Source: Rhodeus uyekii
Taxonomy: Eukaryota > Chordata > Actinopteri > Cypriniformes > Acheilognathidae
Assembly: GCA_037043235.1 (NCBI GenBank)
Contig: JAWRVZ010000063.1
Span: 1,371,501 to 1,435,500 of the forward strand
Direction: 5' to 3'
Length of the DNA: 64,000 nucleotides
In this document: in pieces, positions 10,885 to 22,546 of the stretch
Layout: every line of letters starts with the position of its first letter
Numbering within the stretch: position 1 is the first letter of the stretch
Made by a program: the position numbers and the translations under genes
Notes under the pieces: generated by a model
The model's input: the letters and a program-made list of their open reading frames with translations, nothing else
Databases searched by the model: none
What the model was told of the DNA's origin: nothing

Positions 10885-11045
10885 TCTACTGTTAAATGCC
10901 AAAAATAGTGGTGTAGTAATAAATGGTGGATAAATAATGTAATAATAAATGGTGGAATAGTGTCATTCCAAACCTGTATGACTTTCTTTTTACCACTGAA
11001 CACAAAATAATAATAATTCTAAAGAATATACCATGGTCATTAATT
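10885..11045 (-). repeat. Foldback-type interspersed repeat, partial
   Basis: Minus strand reads 'tttgtgttcagtggtaaaaagaaag', 'cataCAGGTTTGGAATGACA', as in the related copies at 19206, 24340 and 26035 ('tgctgaacacaaaagaag', 'tttggaacaaca'). Confidence 0.55.
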
Positions 11046-11360
11046 TCACCATAAATGTTTCAAATGCAGTGCACATTGTATTATATTCCAAGTCTGAATT
11101 CATATGATAGTTTTGTATGAGAAACATTCCAACGTTTCAGTTATTATTCACTGATGATCAGCTATTAACTGCTGTGACTGGATCATGAGTCTTTGAGCTC
11201 AACTGAAGAACCACATCAGTCAGATTAGTGAATGAATCATTAAGAATCAATGGATTGATTGATCAACGATTTGTTCACGAATTAGGCATCACCTTCACTC
11301 ATTATGTGAAGGACAGCTTGGGTGGCTGATGACTTCACATCCTATTTCACAAACTTCAGA
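11046..11360. other. Unannotated stretch
   Basis: AT-rich with a few TGAATCA-like repeats; nothing assignable. Confidence 0.5.
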
Positions 11361-11532
11361 AGACTGAAAAACTTTCCACTGGTAGATACATTTTGCTTAC
11401 AATGCCAAGGTCATGGGTTGAATCCTAGGCAAGGCAAGAACTGATTAGAATGTCAATGTGTTCCTTGAATGCAATATAAGTCACTTTGGATAAAAGTGTC
11501 TGCCAAATGCATAAATGTAAAATGTAAATGTA
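11361..11532 (+). repeat. tRNA-derived SINE (copy 2)
   Basis: The tRNA-like head includes 'ggtcatgggttgaatcct' (B box), then 'aagaactgattagaatgt', 'gttccttgaatgcaata' and the tail 'cactttggataaaagtgtct' followed by repeated 'aaatgtaa'. About 170 bp. Confidence 0.85.
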
Positions 11533-13242
11533 GAAAAAGATACAGCATAGTGGTGGAATTTTTTTTAATATATGTACGCTATTATGCAGACAAAAGTTAT
11601 TGAGACGCATATTACCTGGGGCCAAACCTGGTGGAAAACTATATGACGTCTCATAAATATTGTCTGATTTGAAGTAAATTCATAAAGCAATACAAACTGG
11701 CAATGCATGAATGCCTACTTGGATTTTTTATGTATGCGGGGAACATGTAGATGAGGTAACGTGCATTTTCTATTGGCATAGGAAAATTGTTTGTCCTCTA
11801 TGCAGTCAGACGTGTTGCAATGTTTTTCTGAGCTCCTTATTTAAAGAGGTTATGTATGGAAGCCCTGTTTAACCACATTAGAAACATGTCACTTATGACA
11901 TTAAAGAAAGTTGTAATTATAACATATTGAGCCATATTTATAGTTTTGATTGAGTCAATCGAATACTTCACTTCTGTTCTATTATGCCAATCGAGCAGTA
12001 TGTCCAGATGCATATTCTTAGTAAAACAGTAGGTGAAAAAAATCCCTGAATAAGTATTGCTTCCAGCAAGATTCTGAAGTGTGCATTCACTAGACACTTT
12101 AGCTACTATCCCATGAGGCCACACGAGAGGATTTATGAATGGAAAGTGAAGTGCTGCATTTGATGCTAGTAGGTCATGTGACAGTAACAACCTGGTGCAT
12201 ATAGTATGTCTGAATTTCATTCATACTATGTAAAGCATACTTTTTTAACAATCACAAAGGAAGTTGAAATTCAAATATATTTCCTACTCAGACAGCATGC
12301 GATTTGGAAGGCAGCGACTGTCTTTTTTTTCTAGCTCAAATACACTTTCTTTCTATGCAAATCAACTTACCACAGAATGCAAAAATAATTGCATTGGGGT
12401 TCTTATTTTGTATGTATATAAACCACGTACAGTGGGTTGGGGACATATTTTATTTGGTAGGCATAAGTAGGGGAGTATTATTATTATTGATATCCAATTA
12501 TAATTTCAAGTAATGAAAATGCTTTTTTATGGTTTTACTTCATGATTTAAAATTAGCTATCCAATATTGTAATTATATATCCTTGTCTGTTTGTCTTTTT
12601 GGACAAATAATACTGGATCTATGGTGATGTTTAAGCGCCTGGTAAATTAAAATAATCTGAAATGAAGAACACGACTTAGAGTACATATAAACAGTCTAAG
12701 GGTGAGTAAATAGCAACAACTTTTAAGGGTTTTTCTTTTACTCTTCTGTCGTGCCAAATGCCTTTGGAACATACTAACTATTTATGATGTCCACTCAAAA
12801 TATGACTGCACTGTCATCCAAAAGATCCTATGCCTTGCCTCGCACATGACACGCAACACCATTGCTTGTTAACCATTCTTGAAAGTGAGAGAAAAACGTG
12901 AAATGGTGTGAGCTGACAACCCATGGGTGGCGCTGACAGAGCAAATTTTCTCACTTAGAAAGTTGCTGGGCCGGGCCGAGGCCTTTGTGTGGGGGAATGT
13001 GTGAATTATTTAGGGGCTTTGCAGCATCTCTGCCCAGTCAATCCCACTTAATACATGCTGTCACTGACCTCTTCCAGCTCCTGGCTGGCTACCTGCACAT
13101 ATCTGAGGCACTGACTGCACACTCTGCACTGTTTAACCATGCGCCAAGCTCCAGTCAATGCTTAAATGTCAGAATAAATGGTGAACAACATACCGGTGTT
13201 GCAGTGCAGATGGAGACATTAAAGACAGCTACACAGTAATTA
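11533..13242. other. Unannotated interval
   Basis: Mostly AT-rich. 12985-13240 is less AT-rich and could be a conserved non-coding segment, but nothing in the sequence alone shows it. ORFs here (up to 127 codons) have no recognisable domain. Confidence 0.5.
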
Positions 13243-13330
13243 AAGGAACCGTTCACACAAAAATTTATATTTTATCATACTATACTCAGCCTTACGTCAG
13301 ATTTTTCGTCAGTTCTTTTCTATTCAACTA
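13243..13330 (+). repeat. Fragment of 'gttcacacaaaaat' interspersed repeat
   Basis: Starts 'ggaaccgttcacacaaaaat', which resembles the common fish phrase 'gttcacccaaaaatgaaaat' also seen in related form at 24355 and 26037. Short and diverged. Confidence 0.45.
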
Positions 13331-13447
13331 AGTGTTTTTATGCATGTGCACCTTTAGACACATAAACGTGTTTTCCCTTTCATAGGTTAATAGAATATTG
13401 AATTCATGAAACTAATACTTTGATTTTATTGTATTTAAATAAAGGTA

Positions 13448-14059
13448 CAGTGGTACCTCGAGATACGAAATTAATCCGTTCCGAGGCGGCCTTCGTATAA
13501 TGAGTTTTTTGTATCTTGGAACACATTTTACATGTAAAATGGCTGATCCATTCCAAGCTCTCCAAAAACACCCCATTAAATTTCATAATAAAGCTAAATT
13601 GACCTATAAACAATGAAATAACGTAAAATGTCGAAGTTTACCTTTCAAGTGAGGCTATCTCTGTGGCGGCAAAGGAGGACAAACGGCAGATAACGTACGT
13701 ACCAGGGGTGTCTGAGCATAACGTTGTCAGTGCGAAGTGGTGCGGAGCTAAAGCACGCCAGCACGTCCGTAGAGAAGATGCATGATGGGAGGGATGCTGT
13801 CCAATTAGAGAGAAGGATCTCATGGCTTGGCTAGCATCAGGAACCAATGGGAGAGCAGGAGGATGGTGGTGAGTCTACTATAACTAAGATGGCGGCGTGC
13901 GGCGCGAGTTTCAAAATTGTTACGGGGCGAATCTCGGACTTTCAGAAACCTTTCGTATCTTGAAAACTTTTTGTATGTAGAGCAGTAAAAATTTTCGTCT
14001 TTGCTTTCATAACTTGGATTTTTCGTAAGTTGAGCCTTTCGTATCTCGAGGTACTACTG
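13448..14059. mobile_element. Tigger/pogo-like non-autonomous element, family 1 (612 bp)
   Basis: Left end cagtggtacctcgagatacg; right end, reverse complemented, cagtagtacctcgagatacg. TA lies on both sides (13446-13447, 14060-14061). Subterminal parts repeat 'cgtatcttg/gaaac' motifs. TA target duplication plus CAGT termini fit pogo/Tigger-type DNA transposons. The interior holds a GC-rich patch around 13870-13900 and no transposase. Confidence 0.85.
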
Positions 14060-14845
14060 TACAATATGTACGATTTTTGTATTAAAATATCCAAAAACTG
14101 CTAAAATAATGTTACATATTTTGTTGAGTCGTGTTTTACAATTTTAACCCGTGTAATTGCGTCGTCTGTTACTGCCGTCATATCCCTCCTTCCCTCAGTT
14201 GTCGGGACAAACCACAGAATTACAGTGCACTTCCTGAAAAAAAGCTGGAGTATTAGCTGTAGTATCAAATCTGGTAGCATCTAGCAAGCCACAGTTTGTT
14301 TTGGACATTGAGGATGGATCACAAATATTATATATTGTTTGCTGCAGGTCTTGTCAACAACGATAACCCCACAAAAAGCTGTGGGGGCAAACACAACAAC
14401 ATCCATGATTCCACACTCGATGTATCATCAAGTCAAGTCTTTGTATGGAACAAGTGACCAGTGAAACGTATATTCTGTGTCTTTAATGTTACCTATTAAA
14501 TTCAATCAGTGTCATGCCATTTTATACCTGTCAGGATGGATTTTGCAGGAAATTGCATGCATATGTCGCTTACCCGTGTGTGTTTCGTCATATCTATAAA
14601 AAGAGAAAAGTAGCTCTTGGCTACTTTGACGTGTTTGTTTGTGGTGAAATGTGCGAAATGTTGACGTGGAGCAACAAAATATAAATTTTAAATAGGATGT
14701 GGAGGGCCAAAAGTAATCATGTACTTATTTTTTTTTTACTTTGCTTGCTTTTAGACAGCAGTCGCTTCAAATGACAAAATATATAATGATGATTGTTTCT
14801 CAATCAATCAATCTATCTGTCTATTAATAATTACAATTATGAATA
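14060..14845. other. Unannotated interval
   Basis: No gene seen. A short 'aatcaatcaatctatctgtc' tract lies at 14802-14822. Confidence 0.5.
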
Positions 14846-15385
14846 CAGTAATCCCTCGCCACTTCGCGGTTCAAGTTTCGCGGCCTCAGTGCATCGTGGA
14901 GTTTTCAAAAATATTAATCGGAAAAAAAAATACAAAAATACCGCCATATTGGCAGCTATATTGCAGAGAGCAGCGTTGCTTCATCGTGATGTGAGAGAAA
15001 CGGTTTCCCAGGATGCCAGACAAAGACAGAAACTTATTCAGAGGCTTTTTACACACCCATGGCACTCAGACAAGCATGTGATTGGTTCCCGGCGCGAGAT
15101 CGACCAATGAGAGCACGAGTGGAGTGGGAGCCTCTTCGTCTCTCTCAGAAGCAAATGTTGACGATCCAGCGCCGATATCTGACGATGAGGCGCTTCCCGA
15201 ACTGATTTAAAGGCTTCATTATACCAGTGCAGTAACACCATCATCATCATCACATTCATCGAACCGCACAGGTCTGTCATCGTCGTCATTACTGGAGTCT
15301 CAAGATACTGCTGTCATTGATGAGTGTGGAGCTCATCGCGGGGGGGTTCCGGTCCACATTAACCGTGATAAACGAGGGATCACTG
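14846..15385 (+). mobile_element. Tigger-like element, family 2, copy 1 (540 bp)
   Basis: Left end cagtaatccctcgccacttc; right end gataaacgagggatcactg. TA flanks at 14844-14845 and 15386-15387. This copy keeps a transposase-tail-like piece (15145-15210) that the copies near 57200 and 62134 lack, so it is the least deleted of the three. Confidence 0.88.
15145..15210 (+). pseudogene. Acidic C-terminal tail of a Tigger-like transposase (relic)
   Basis: One frame reads SEANVDDPAPISDDEALPEL, then Ile and TAA at 15208-15210. Tigger/pogo transposases commonly end in an acidic tail, and its place just inside the 3' end of a Tigger-like element fits. Only about 21 codons remain, so the identification is inference from composition and position. 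Confidence 0.45.
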
Positions 15386-16604
15386 TATTACATACAAACA
15401 AAAAATTCTTAGGAATGGATACAAATATGTGTAAACATACTCAGCTTGGGAATGACTTTTGAGCGCTGCAGCAGAGGGGTGGTTTTTCAGTGAATAATGT
15501 CTTATTTTAATTGTGTTCCTATTTAAGCTATTGTTTGTTTTTACAATACATGGACACAATTTAGGGTACTTCATGGAGCTATTTTTCCAAGTTTAACAGA
15601 TGTGGTCACTATAATGACAGTATTTTCAATTGAAATAATGAGGCAGTGTAATTAAAAATAAGATCCCTCACAGTTCCCTCCGCGGTCCCCATCAGGAGTG
15701 CTAAAAGCTTCCATATGAGACGTTTACAAGCGGGAAAGAGCGATGAATGGTAGCCGGCTAGTGCAAAAGATCACCAGGGGAGTTACCTGTCAGAGCCCTG
15801 CCGAGAGCCTCGCTGGGGCCGCACCATCAATGTTTCTATGTAGAAAAAGCAGCACAGGCATCATCATTCAGGAATGAGGGACAGAGCGAGGGAAAAGTGG
15901 ATGAAAGGCGAGGATAAAAGTAGAAATCCACAGCAAACGACAGAAGAGCTTATTGCTTATTGGTTTGATGCCTTGCAGAGCTCAATTCTCTGTCTGTCTG
16001 GCTGCTGCACTGGTTGGATAACGAGAGCTTGTGCAAAGATCTGCCCTGCCACCTTTTCTGTCCTTGATGTGAGGAAGGAAAAACTCTTTCCTTCATGTCT
16101 CCATTAAAGACAAGAAAAATTGTGTGATATGGCCACCATACCCAAATCCTTTATGTCGTCTCGTAGAAAGTGTTATGTATACATATAGTATCCCCTCTGG
16201 ACATCACTTTTGGCCTATATATAAATATATATATATTAACATATATACATATATATATACACAAGTGTTACCACGTGTTACCATATATATATACCACATT
16301 GCATACTAATGAGGCTTACATGTTTTCTCAGTACAACCCAACGCACCCATGGGGTGATGACGTTCTTAAAGGGCCATACACTTTTAGAGAACAGCATACT
16401 TATAACACAGTTATAACTCTGTACAGATCATTTGACACAATGATCTACATAAGTAATTTATAGCGGGTTTACCTCGTGTTGTTGCAGTAATTGTGATCGA
16501 TATTCTTCACGTTGTAATATTGTTACAAATGTTGAAGGAACTAGTTAATCTGATGTGTTCAATAAGTGTTAAGTTAACAGTCTTGTCACTTTAAGAGGGC
16601 GAGG
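15386..16604. other. Unannotated interval with AT dinucleotide tracts
   Basis: Short (TA)n-rich tracts lie at about 16215-16295. 15660-16110 is more GC-balanced and might be conserved non-coding DNA, but this cannot be tested here. No gene supported. Confidence 0.5.
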
Positions 16605-16800
16605 TTTCAGGGGGGCTAGAGAGAGAGAGTTCAGTTGTGAGGGATGAGAGCAGTGTTGCCAGATTGGGCGGGTTCCCGCCCAATTGGGATCCTTTTGGTC
16701 ACGTCCGACCGGGAAAAAATGCATTGGGCTGATTGATCAAATTTGGGCTGGTTTTTGATGCAACTGGCGGGTTTTTATTTTTTGACTAGAAATGTTATTT
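16605..16800 (+). repeat. Interspersed repeat ('gttgccagattgggcgggtt' type)
   Basis: The phrase 'agtgttgccagattgggcgg' and 'cccgcccaattggg' form a local inverted repeat (GGGCGGGTTCCCGCCC). I recall this phrase as a dispersed fish repeat. Class unknown. Confidence 0.4.
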
Positions 16801-17155
16801 CTCTCGTCTCCATCACGCCAACAGAGACAGATAAAGTGTACAGTAAATGATCAAGTATTTTTAAAGTTTAATTGCCAGTTATTAGTTAGTATTTATATGA
16901 GATCTTTATAATTTATAATTTTAAAATGGGCATTTATGGTCGTGTGGAACGAATCGATTGATTTTGAGACCATATGCAAATTCAACAATGCCATTCCTAG
17001 AGTGTTTTCTCCATAAATCTGCAGTCTGCCAAAGACTGGGACAGGGCTTTTCCTATCATTATTTCTAAGGATGCTGATTTTTTTCGAAAGTAGCCGTCTG
17101 ACTCTGAGATGTCAAACAGGAACATGGGTTGTGTAACATTACCAACACAATACTA

Positions 17156-17213
17156 GCTGTTTCATGCCCTGCTGGGGAAACTAAAACCTAGCTAATAGAC
17201 CTGCTAAATCCAG
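17156..17213. repeat. Left part of the dispersed repeat that received the TRIM insertion
   Basis: 'ccctgctggggaaactaaaa' and 'gctaatagacctgctaaatc' continue, after removal of 17214-18534, into 'ctgaactgcagcttgacctg' and 'gagaccagctaaaccaacaa' (18535-18612). Together they make one 'accagctaaa' type repeat. Confidence 0.5.
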
Positions 17214-17537
17214 TGTAACAATGTTGAATGTTCAGGGAGGAAGGAGGTGGGAACCGGCAGACATTGAACAGACTTTAATGGTGAAAATAAAACATAAACT
17301 CAAAACGAAAGTAATGGCGGCGGCCCCTCGCGGTCGACCGCCGCCCACACAAAACACAACATAAAGTCCCAGGCCTGGTCCTCTCTCGCTTTCACTGTCG
17401 TCGCTCCTCCTTTTAAGTCTCCGCTCCTCCGTGAGAATTGAGAGACACCGGTGGCTCGCAGGTGTCGCTCATTCTCAATCACGCCACCGGCTCTCTTGAC
17501 GCTCTCACGGTCCCTCGACCCCGCCCTGCTCGCCACA
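17214..17537 (-). repeat. 3' LTR of the TRIM (324 bp)
   Basis: In element orientation it starts TGTGGCGAGC and ends ATTGTTACA. ATTAAA, a weak polyadenylation signal, lies about 60 bp before the end. It differs from the other LTR at three positions (t/c in 'ggaggtggg', t/c in 'gagaattgag', t/g in 'ctcttgac'). Confidence 0.93.
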
Positions 17538-18205
17538 TACCCCCAACGCCCTTCGCAGGCCGGGGGGGTACTCCCGAGACTGCGCTCTACTCACCCCCCC
17601 CCCTCCTCCGGGGGGGGGGGCGATCACGGCGGCCGCGGTACCTGGGGGTAAGGACAGACGAGGCGAGGGAAAAGGAAACGGAGACAAGAGGAGCGACAGC
17701 GACGAGAGAGGGGAGAGAGGAAAAAAAAAAGAAAAAAAAATCTTGGTCCGGTTCCCCGACACGCTGCCTCTCGGTCCTCGACCGCTCGAGAGCTTCTTCC
17801 TCGCGGTGCTGTGCGATGGCACTGGACGCAGATCCGTGGACGGGCTGGCGCTCCTCCGCCTCCTGGCGGCCGGCGACGACTCCTCCTTGCGAGGGCAGCC
17901 GGCAGCGAGTCCCCGTTCCCCGCTCCTCCCCGTTCACGGCGGACGGCAGCAGGCTCCGGCGCGCTGGCGAACGGGCGACTCCTCCGCTCCCTCACGGACG
18001 GCAGCCTCCCACCTCGACCCAGGAGCACGGCAGGGCTCTCCGTCCCACGCGATCCTTTGGCGCTCCAGCGCCACCGCCGCGGGCAGCATCTGACGGACCT
18101 CTCGTCTTCTCTCGTGCTGCCCGACCTCCGCAGCACCGCGAGCCCTCCCGGCAGCGAGGGCTCTTTGACAGCGTGTCCCTCCGACCTCCTGGGTTTCGGC
18201 ACCAG
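17538..18205 (-). other. TRIM internal region, GC-rich, no domain recognised
   Basis: 668 bp, CpG-rich, with a poly-A/poly-G tract near 17590-17745. Long frames are open on both strands (for instance 17624-18202 minus, GTG start), but they are Arg/Pro/Ser-rich, overlap each other in several frames and start inside the primer-binding site. This is typical of GC-rich DNA with few stop codons. I do not call a protein. Confidence 0.7.
18187..18204 (-). other. Primer-binding site, tRNA-Phe type
   Basis: On the minus strand, one base after the 5' LTR end (TGTTACA-C), the sequence TGGTGCCGAAACCCAGGA matches the complement of the 3' end of eukaryotic tRNA-Phe (TGGTGCCGAAACCCGGGA) at 17 of 18 positions. 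Confidence 0.85.
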
Positions 18206-18529
18206 TGTAACAATGTTGAATGTTCAGGGAGGAAGGAGGCGGGAACCGGCAGACATTGAACAGACTTTAATGGTGAAAATAAAACATAAACTCAAAACGA
18301 AAGTAATGGCGGCGGCCCCTCGCGGTCGACCGCCGCCCACACAAAACACAACATAAAGTCCCAGGCCTGGTCCTCTCTCGCTTTCACTGTCGTCGCTCCT
18401 CCTTTTAAGTCTCCGCTCCTCCGTGAGAATCGAGAGACACCGGTGGCTCGCAGGTGTCGCTCATTCTCAATCACGCCACCGGCTCTCGTGACGCTCTCAC
18501 GGTCCCTCGACCCCGCCCTGCTCGCCACA
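18206..18529 (-). repeat. 5' LTR of the TRIM (324 bp)
   Basis: The transcription-side LTR, as it abuts the primer-binding site. On the minus strand a TATA-like 'acttaaaagg' lies upstream of the ATTAAA at 18266-18271, giving a plausible U3-R-U5 order. Boundaries are set by TG..CA and the flanking TCCAG. Confidence 0.93.
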
Positions 18530-18534
18530 TCCAG

Positions 18535-18612
18535 CTGAACTGCAGCTTGACCTGCTTGGCCAGCCTGGGAGACCAGCTAAACCAACAACCCCTTATAATT
18601 TTTTTCAGCAGG
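18535..18612. repeat. Right part of the dispersed repeat interrupted by the TRIM
   Basis: Continuation of 17156-17213 ('agaccagctaaaccaacaac'). Confidence 0.5.
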
Positions 18613-19205
18613 GTAGTGTAGTCAAGCCAAAGGATCAACATATCAATTGCTGTTATGTGTTCACTTTTATTCAAATTCTGAATGGACAATGTATTGCCTA
18701 GAAAGCGCACAAGACAGCATGCATTATAATCACAAAAAAAGCTATTTCTCATCTCAGTTCATTGCGATCCAACAAAATTGAGATTTTCAGTTAGAATAAA
18801 TGAAGCTGTCTATGAATCTGCTCAATGAATCTCTAATTTACATTGTCTGCACTTTGTTAGTGAAAGGATTAGCGAGCGTGCAGAACTCAGCGATGAACAA
18901 AAATTCGGACTAAATTAATCACCCCTGATTGGTCACTGCGTTCAGGAGATCAACAAACATCTCTTTGATTGGCTACATTGCTCATCGCTAAAACACGCTG
19001 TAAATAGAAACATTTGACATTTTTGACAAAACAAATGTGCACTGGAGCGTTTACCAAAATCTGTTATCGTCAATAAGATATTATTATAGTATCAACTGAA
19101 GATGCTTTTGGATGCTAATTTGTATATTCATGAATTCACATATAATAAATGGAGCTGAGGTGTAGAGACACATTTTATTTCATTATTATTTTCACAGGTT
19201 AGTTT
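18613..19205. other. Unannotated stretch
   Basis: No gene or repeat recognised. Confidence 0.5.
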
Positions 19206-19405
19206 AAAGGGTCAAAACTCATTTTCTCATACTTTTCTCAACCAAAACTCTATGAGAGTCGAAGATATTTTAAAGAATGTTTTTTTCTTACCATGGAAGT
19301 CAATGGTTGCCATCAACTGTCTGGTTACCAGCATTCTTCAAAATGTCTTCTTTTGTGTTCAGCAGAACAAAAACGCTTGGCACAGGTTTGGCACAGGTTT
19401 GGAAC
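19206..19405. repeat. Foldback interspersed repeat
   Basis: The left arm ('gaagatattttaaagaatg', 'cttaccatgg') and the right arm read backwards ('gaagacattttgaagaatgc', 'tggtaaccag') pair imperfectly around 'ggaagtcaatggttgccatc'. It is the same family as 24340-24520 and 26035-26200. Confidence 0.65.
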
Positions 19406-19407
19406 AA

Positions 19408-19546
19408 CATGAGGCTTTCCTGTAGCTCAAACAGGGTTCGATTCCCAGGGAAAGCAAGAACTGATCAGAATGTAAATGTGTTTCTTGAATGCAATGTAAG
19501 TCGCTTTGGATAAAAGCGTCTGCCAAATGCATAAATGTAAATAATG
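19408..19546 (+). repeat. tRNA-derived SINE (copy 3)
   Basis: 'cctgtagctcaaacagggtt', B box 'ggttcgattccc', 'gcaagaactgatcagaatgt', and the tail 'gctttggataaaagcgtctg' plus 'ccaaatgcataaatgtaa'. A box shortened by deletion. Confidence 0.85.
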
Positions 19547-22052
19547 ACATAATTAAATTTTTTGGGTGAGGAAACCTTTTAAAGCATCTAAATATGTGGA
19601 AAATATTTCATATTTTAAAAATTAGGGAAGAATGAAACTTGAAGAATGAAACTACAGCTAGAGGTTTAATTTTACTATCCAAGGTCCAAGCTTGCAGGAA
19701 AAAGCATTGACTACAGCATAATCAATTATTAATATATATATATTTTTTTTTTGCTTGTGTTCATAATTTATTTTAAAACCCTTGACTCCAAGCACAATTA
19801 CGCAGTATGCTTATAAAACAGACTTTGGCAGATGTTTAATCATTTGAATAAAGGGTGAAGATTTTCCTGCCCGGACATGATTGGCAAATGTATTCTGTGA
19901 ACGTCAGCAGGAAATGACTGTGATGTAACAGTATTATGAATTACAATGATTATCTGTATCAACACTACAATAATATCTTGTATATTTACAGATTAACTAA
20001 ATTGTGTTATGTTCACAGTACATAATAATATACTTGCACTTATGTTCACAGGATTTGCTGCACCATAAATAAATAATATTTATTTATTTTTTGTACTATT
20101 CTCAGTTTTATTTAGCTGTTGTACAAATATAAAATTAGGATGAGTTCCACCGTTTTGTATGCTACGTCTGTGCATTTCTTGTTGAGAAGCTATATTAAAT
20201 TATTACCAAAGATAAAGCAAGTACTGTTGTCAATCCTCGCCCTCCTCAAAAACAGTATTTTATTCTAAGAAATTTCTTACTCATTTTTAAATGTTGTAAA
20301 AACCTAGCATTCATTATTTGATAATCCATCAATTTCTTTTCATTATTTGATAAGCCTCTTATAATGTTGACATGCCTACGCAAGGAATTTTCCTTCAGAG
20401 AAAAAAACAACATTAATGCACGAATAAAGACAAGAGATAAGCTAATGCATGAAGAGGGGATGCGGGCAACAAAAAGTAAATGCTCAGACACTCCAAACTG
20501 ACATCAAAGAAAGAGTGGAAACAAAAGCCTTCCGTCTTCTATGTCTCTCGCATCACGCGAAGAGCTATGACTGCAGATATACAAACCATACACAAAGCAG
20601 TGCTTGATTCCCATTTAAAAACCAATTTAATCACCACAGACGGATTTGTAAAATGACTGATAAGTTGCAAATGGCTCTACTCTGGTGTTGTCATTCATCG
20701 TTGGCTGGTTTTCATCACTTCCATTTTTCCTCGCATACACTGGTTCGCTAAGCTGAACAACCTATCAGGGGTGCATTATTATCCAACTGTGGTTGCAAGT
20801 TCCATCATTACTAACATAGTTCAACAATTTGCCCTTTTTCTGAAACAGTAGTTTCGATGAACATTTGGGAAAAGCATTGGAAACTTGTGTGGTTGGAGCT
20901 ATAGCTTCGACCTTTTCTGGAAAGTTTGATTTGGCAATCTGCTTCAAATTCCCAAAACGAACACCAAACGGATTTAGTTTTGTCCCAATTTTGTTTGAAA
21001 TGTCGGTTCATTCTTTCATTTTGCAAGTCTTTGAGGGGAAGATGAACCATAATGTTTCTGTGTGACAAGCGAGCAGGGGTGGAACGTATACTGAGAATAT
21101 ACTGAGATTTGAAAAACCTCAACATCTGAAAATTGCAATAAATCAAGGTTGACAACAACCTCTTAAATGTCTATAAGCACACAAGTCTGACTTAATCTCA
21201 AATGCTCAAAAAAGAAAGGAACCAAAAGGTCTCTTTAATATCAATGATAAAAAATAAAATAAATGTTAAATGTTAAACCCTAATTCCACTGGACTTGCTT
21301 GTCTTGACCTCATCACCAGCTGCAGTCATTCTTCTTCTCATTTTCTCACAACTACATGCTATTGTAATCACATTCACGCATAGTAGCCTTGTTGACCAGT
21401 TTTGGGTGACTAGGGCAAAATGCATAAGATATGGTACCTTTAATGCCCTGTAGCTGGAGATATTGATTATTTTTTAGCAGAATAAACTGCTTCAGAAAAG
21501 GTTAGGTGTTGTGCAAAATGTATAGTCCAGTTGCATTACTCATCACAATTGTATTGGAGTAAATAATGCATATACTTCTTTAAAACAGTCAAGTAGAGTG
21601 TAAAAGATGCTAATATCTTTGATACTCAGTCAAACTACAAAGTAGTCAAAAAGTAGAGTAACTAATTACATTAACTCAAATACTTTACAGCACTGCACTG
21701 TACACTGAAATTGAAAAATTTAGAAAACACTGTATACACTGTAATTCACATTCTCTTTTGCTGTTTGTCAAAAAGAATGAAGAAATATCATCCAGCTGTT
21801 TTATATTTGACTAACAATTTTACTTATCAATGATAAAATGTATCTCTCAATAGGGGGAAACTATTACAGGGATAAAAAAATGAAAAGGTTTTTTTGTACA
21901 CTGCATAATGTATGAAAAAGTTATAATTTTAATTACAGTTGTAATGCCTTAATGAACACTGAGCAAGCTATTGTTGCATATAAAATATTAACGTTCATAA
22001 TACAAAAGCCTTTTGAAGCTCATGAGAGAGATCATTATCCCACACCAGAGAT
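19547..22052. other. Unannotated interval
   Basis: AT-rich, no gene supported. A stretch at 21530-21690 has 'agtagagtaactaattac' phrases like the repeat at 7771-8356 and may be a fragment of it. Confidence 0.5.
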
Positions 22053-22056
22053 GGGT

Positions 22057-22088
<32 letters not shown>
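22053..22088. repeat. (GA)n microsatellite
   Basis: About 17 GA units. Confidence 0.95.
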
Positions 22089-22091
<3 letters not shown>

Positions 22092-22546
22092 CTAAAACAG
22101 CACCAGTTTTAGCATTAATACTATCAAACGGTTAACCTCCTCTAATGTACTGAAATTGACACAGATAGAGAGATAACACTGATTACATTTGTATTATAAC
22201 GCTGAAATTGCAAAAGCCCCACCAACCCAAAAATATCAGTGGTAAGCAGGCGGGGGAACCTGATTATATTATATATAAATATATTTTACTTACATTTTAA
22301 TTAATATGAATATCTGCTAATTTTTTGCTTTTGTTTTTTCAGATGAATATCTTTAACTGATTTCTTCATTATTCAACTTAAGAACCTGCAGTTTTTACTG
22401 GGGTTTAAAGACTATTTGTATTGTAAATGCAATATAATGAAATGTTATTCATATATTATCTTATTTTTTAATGTTTTTTTATTTTTTATTCTTATGTTTA
22501 ATTAGTTAACATTTTTAATACCTAGGAGTTTGAGGGATAAAATGAT
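22089..22546. other. Unannotated AT-rich stretch
   Basis: Nothing recognised; poly-T-rich near 22460-22500. Confidence 0.5.

Larger units (their letters stand above)
17214..18529 (-). mobile_element. Complete TRIM-like LTR retrotransposon (1,316 bp)
   Basis: Two 324-bp direct repeats (17214-17537, 18206-18529) begin TG and end CA and differ at three sites that I could find. TCCAG precedes the left one (17209-17213) and follows the right one (18530-18534): a 5-bp target duplication. The order of priming sites shows that the element reads on the minus strand, with a primer-binding site next to the right LTR. The 668-bp interior has no gag or pol domain, so it must have depended on another element's enzymes. 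Near-identical LTRs imply a recent insertion. Confidence 0.95.

Noticed and set aside
17438..18259. 273-codon plus-strand ORF across the TRIM
   Set aside because: Crosses from one LTR through the interior into the other and overlaps several other long frames; a GC-rich artefact with no domain.
22053..22088. GAGA-type regulatory element
   Set aside because: A plain GA microsatellite with no other promoter evidence.
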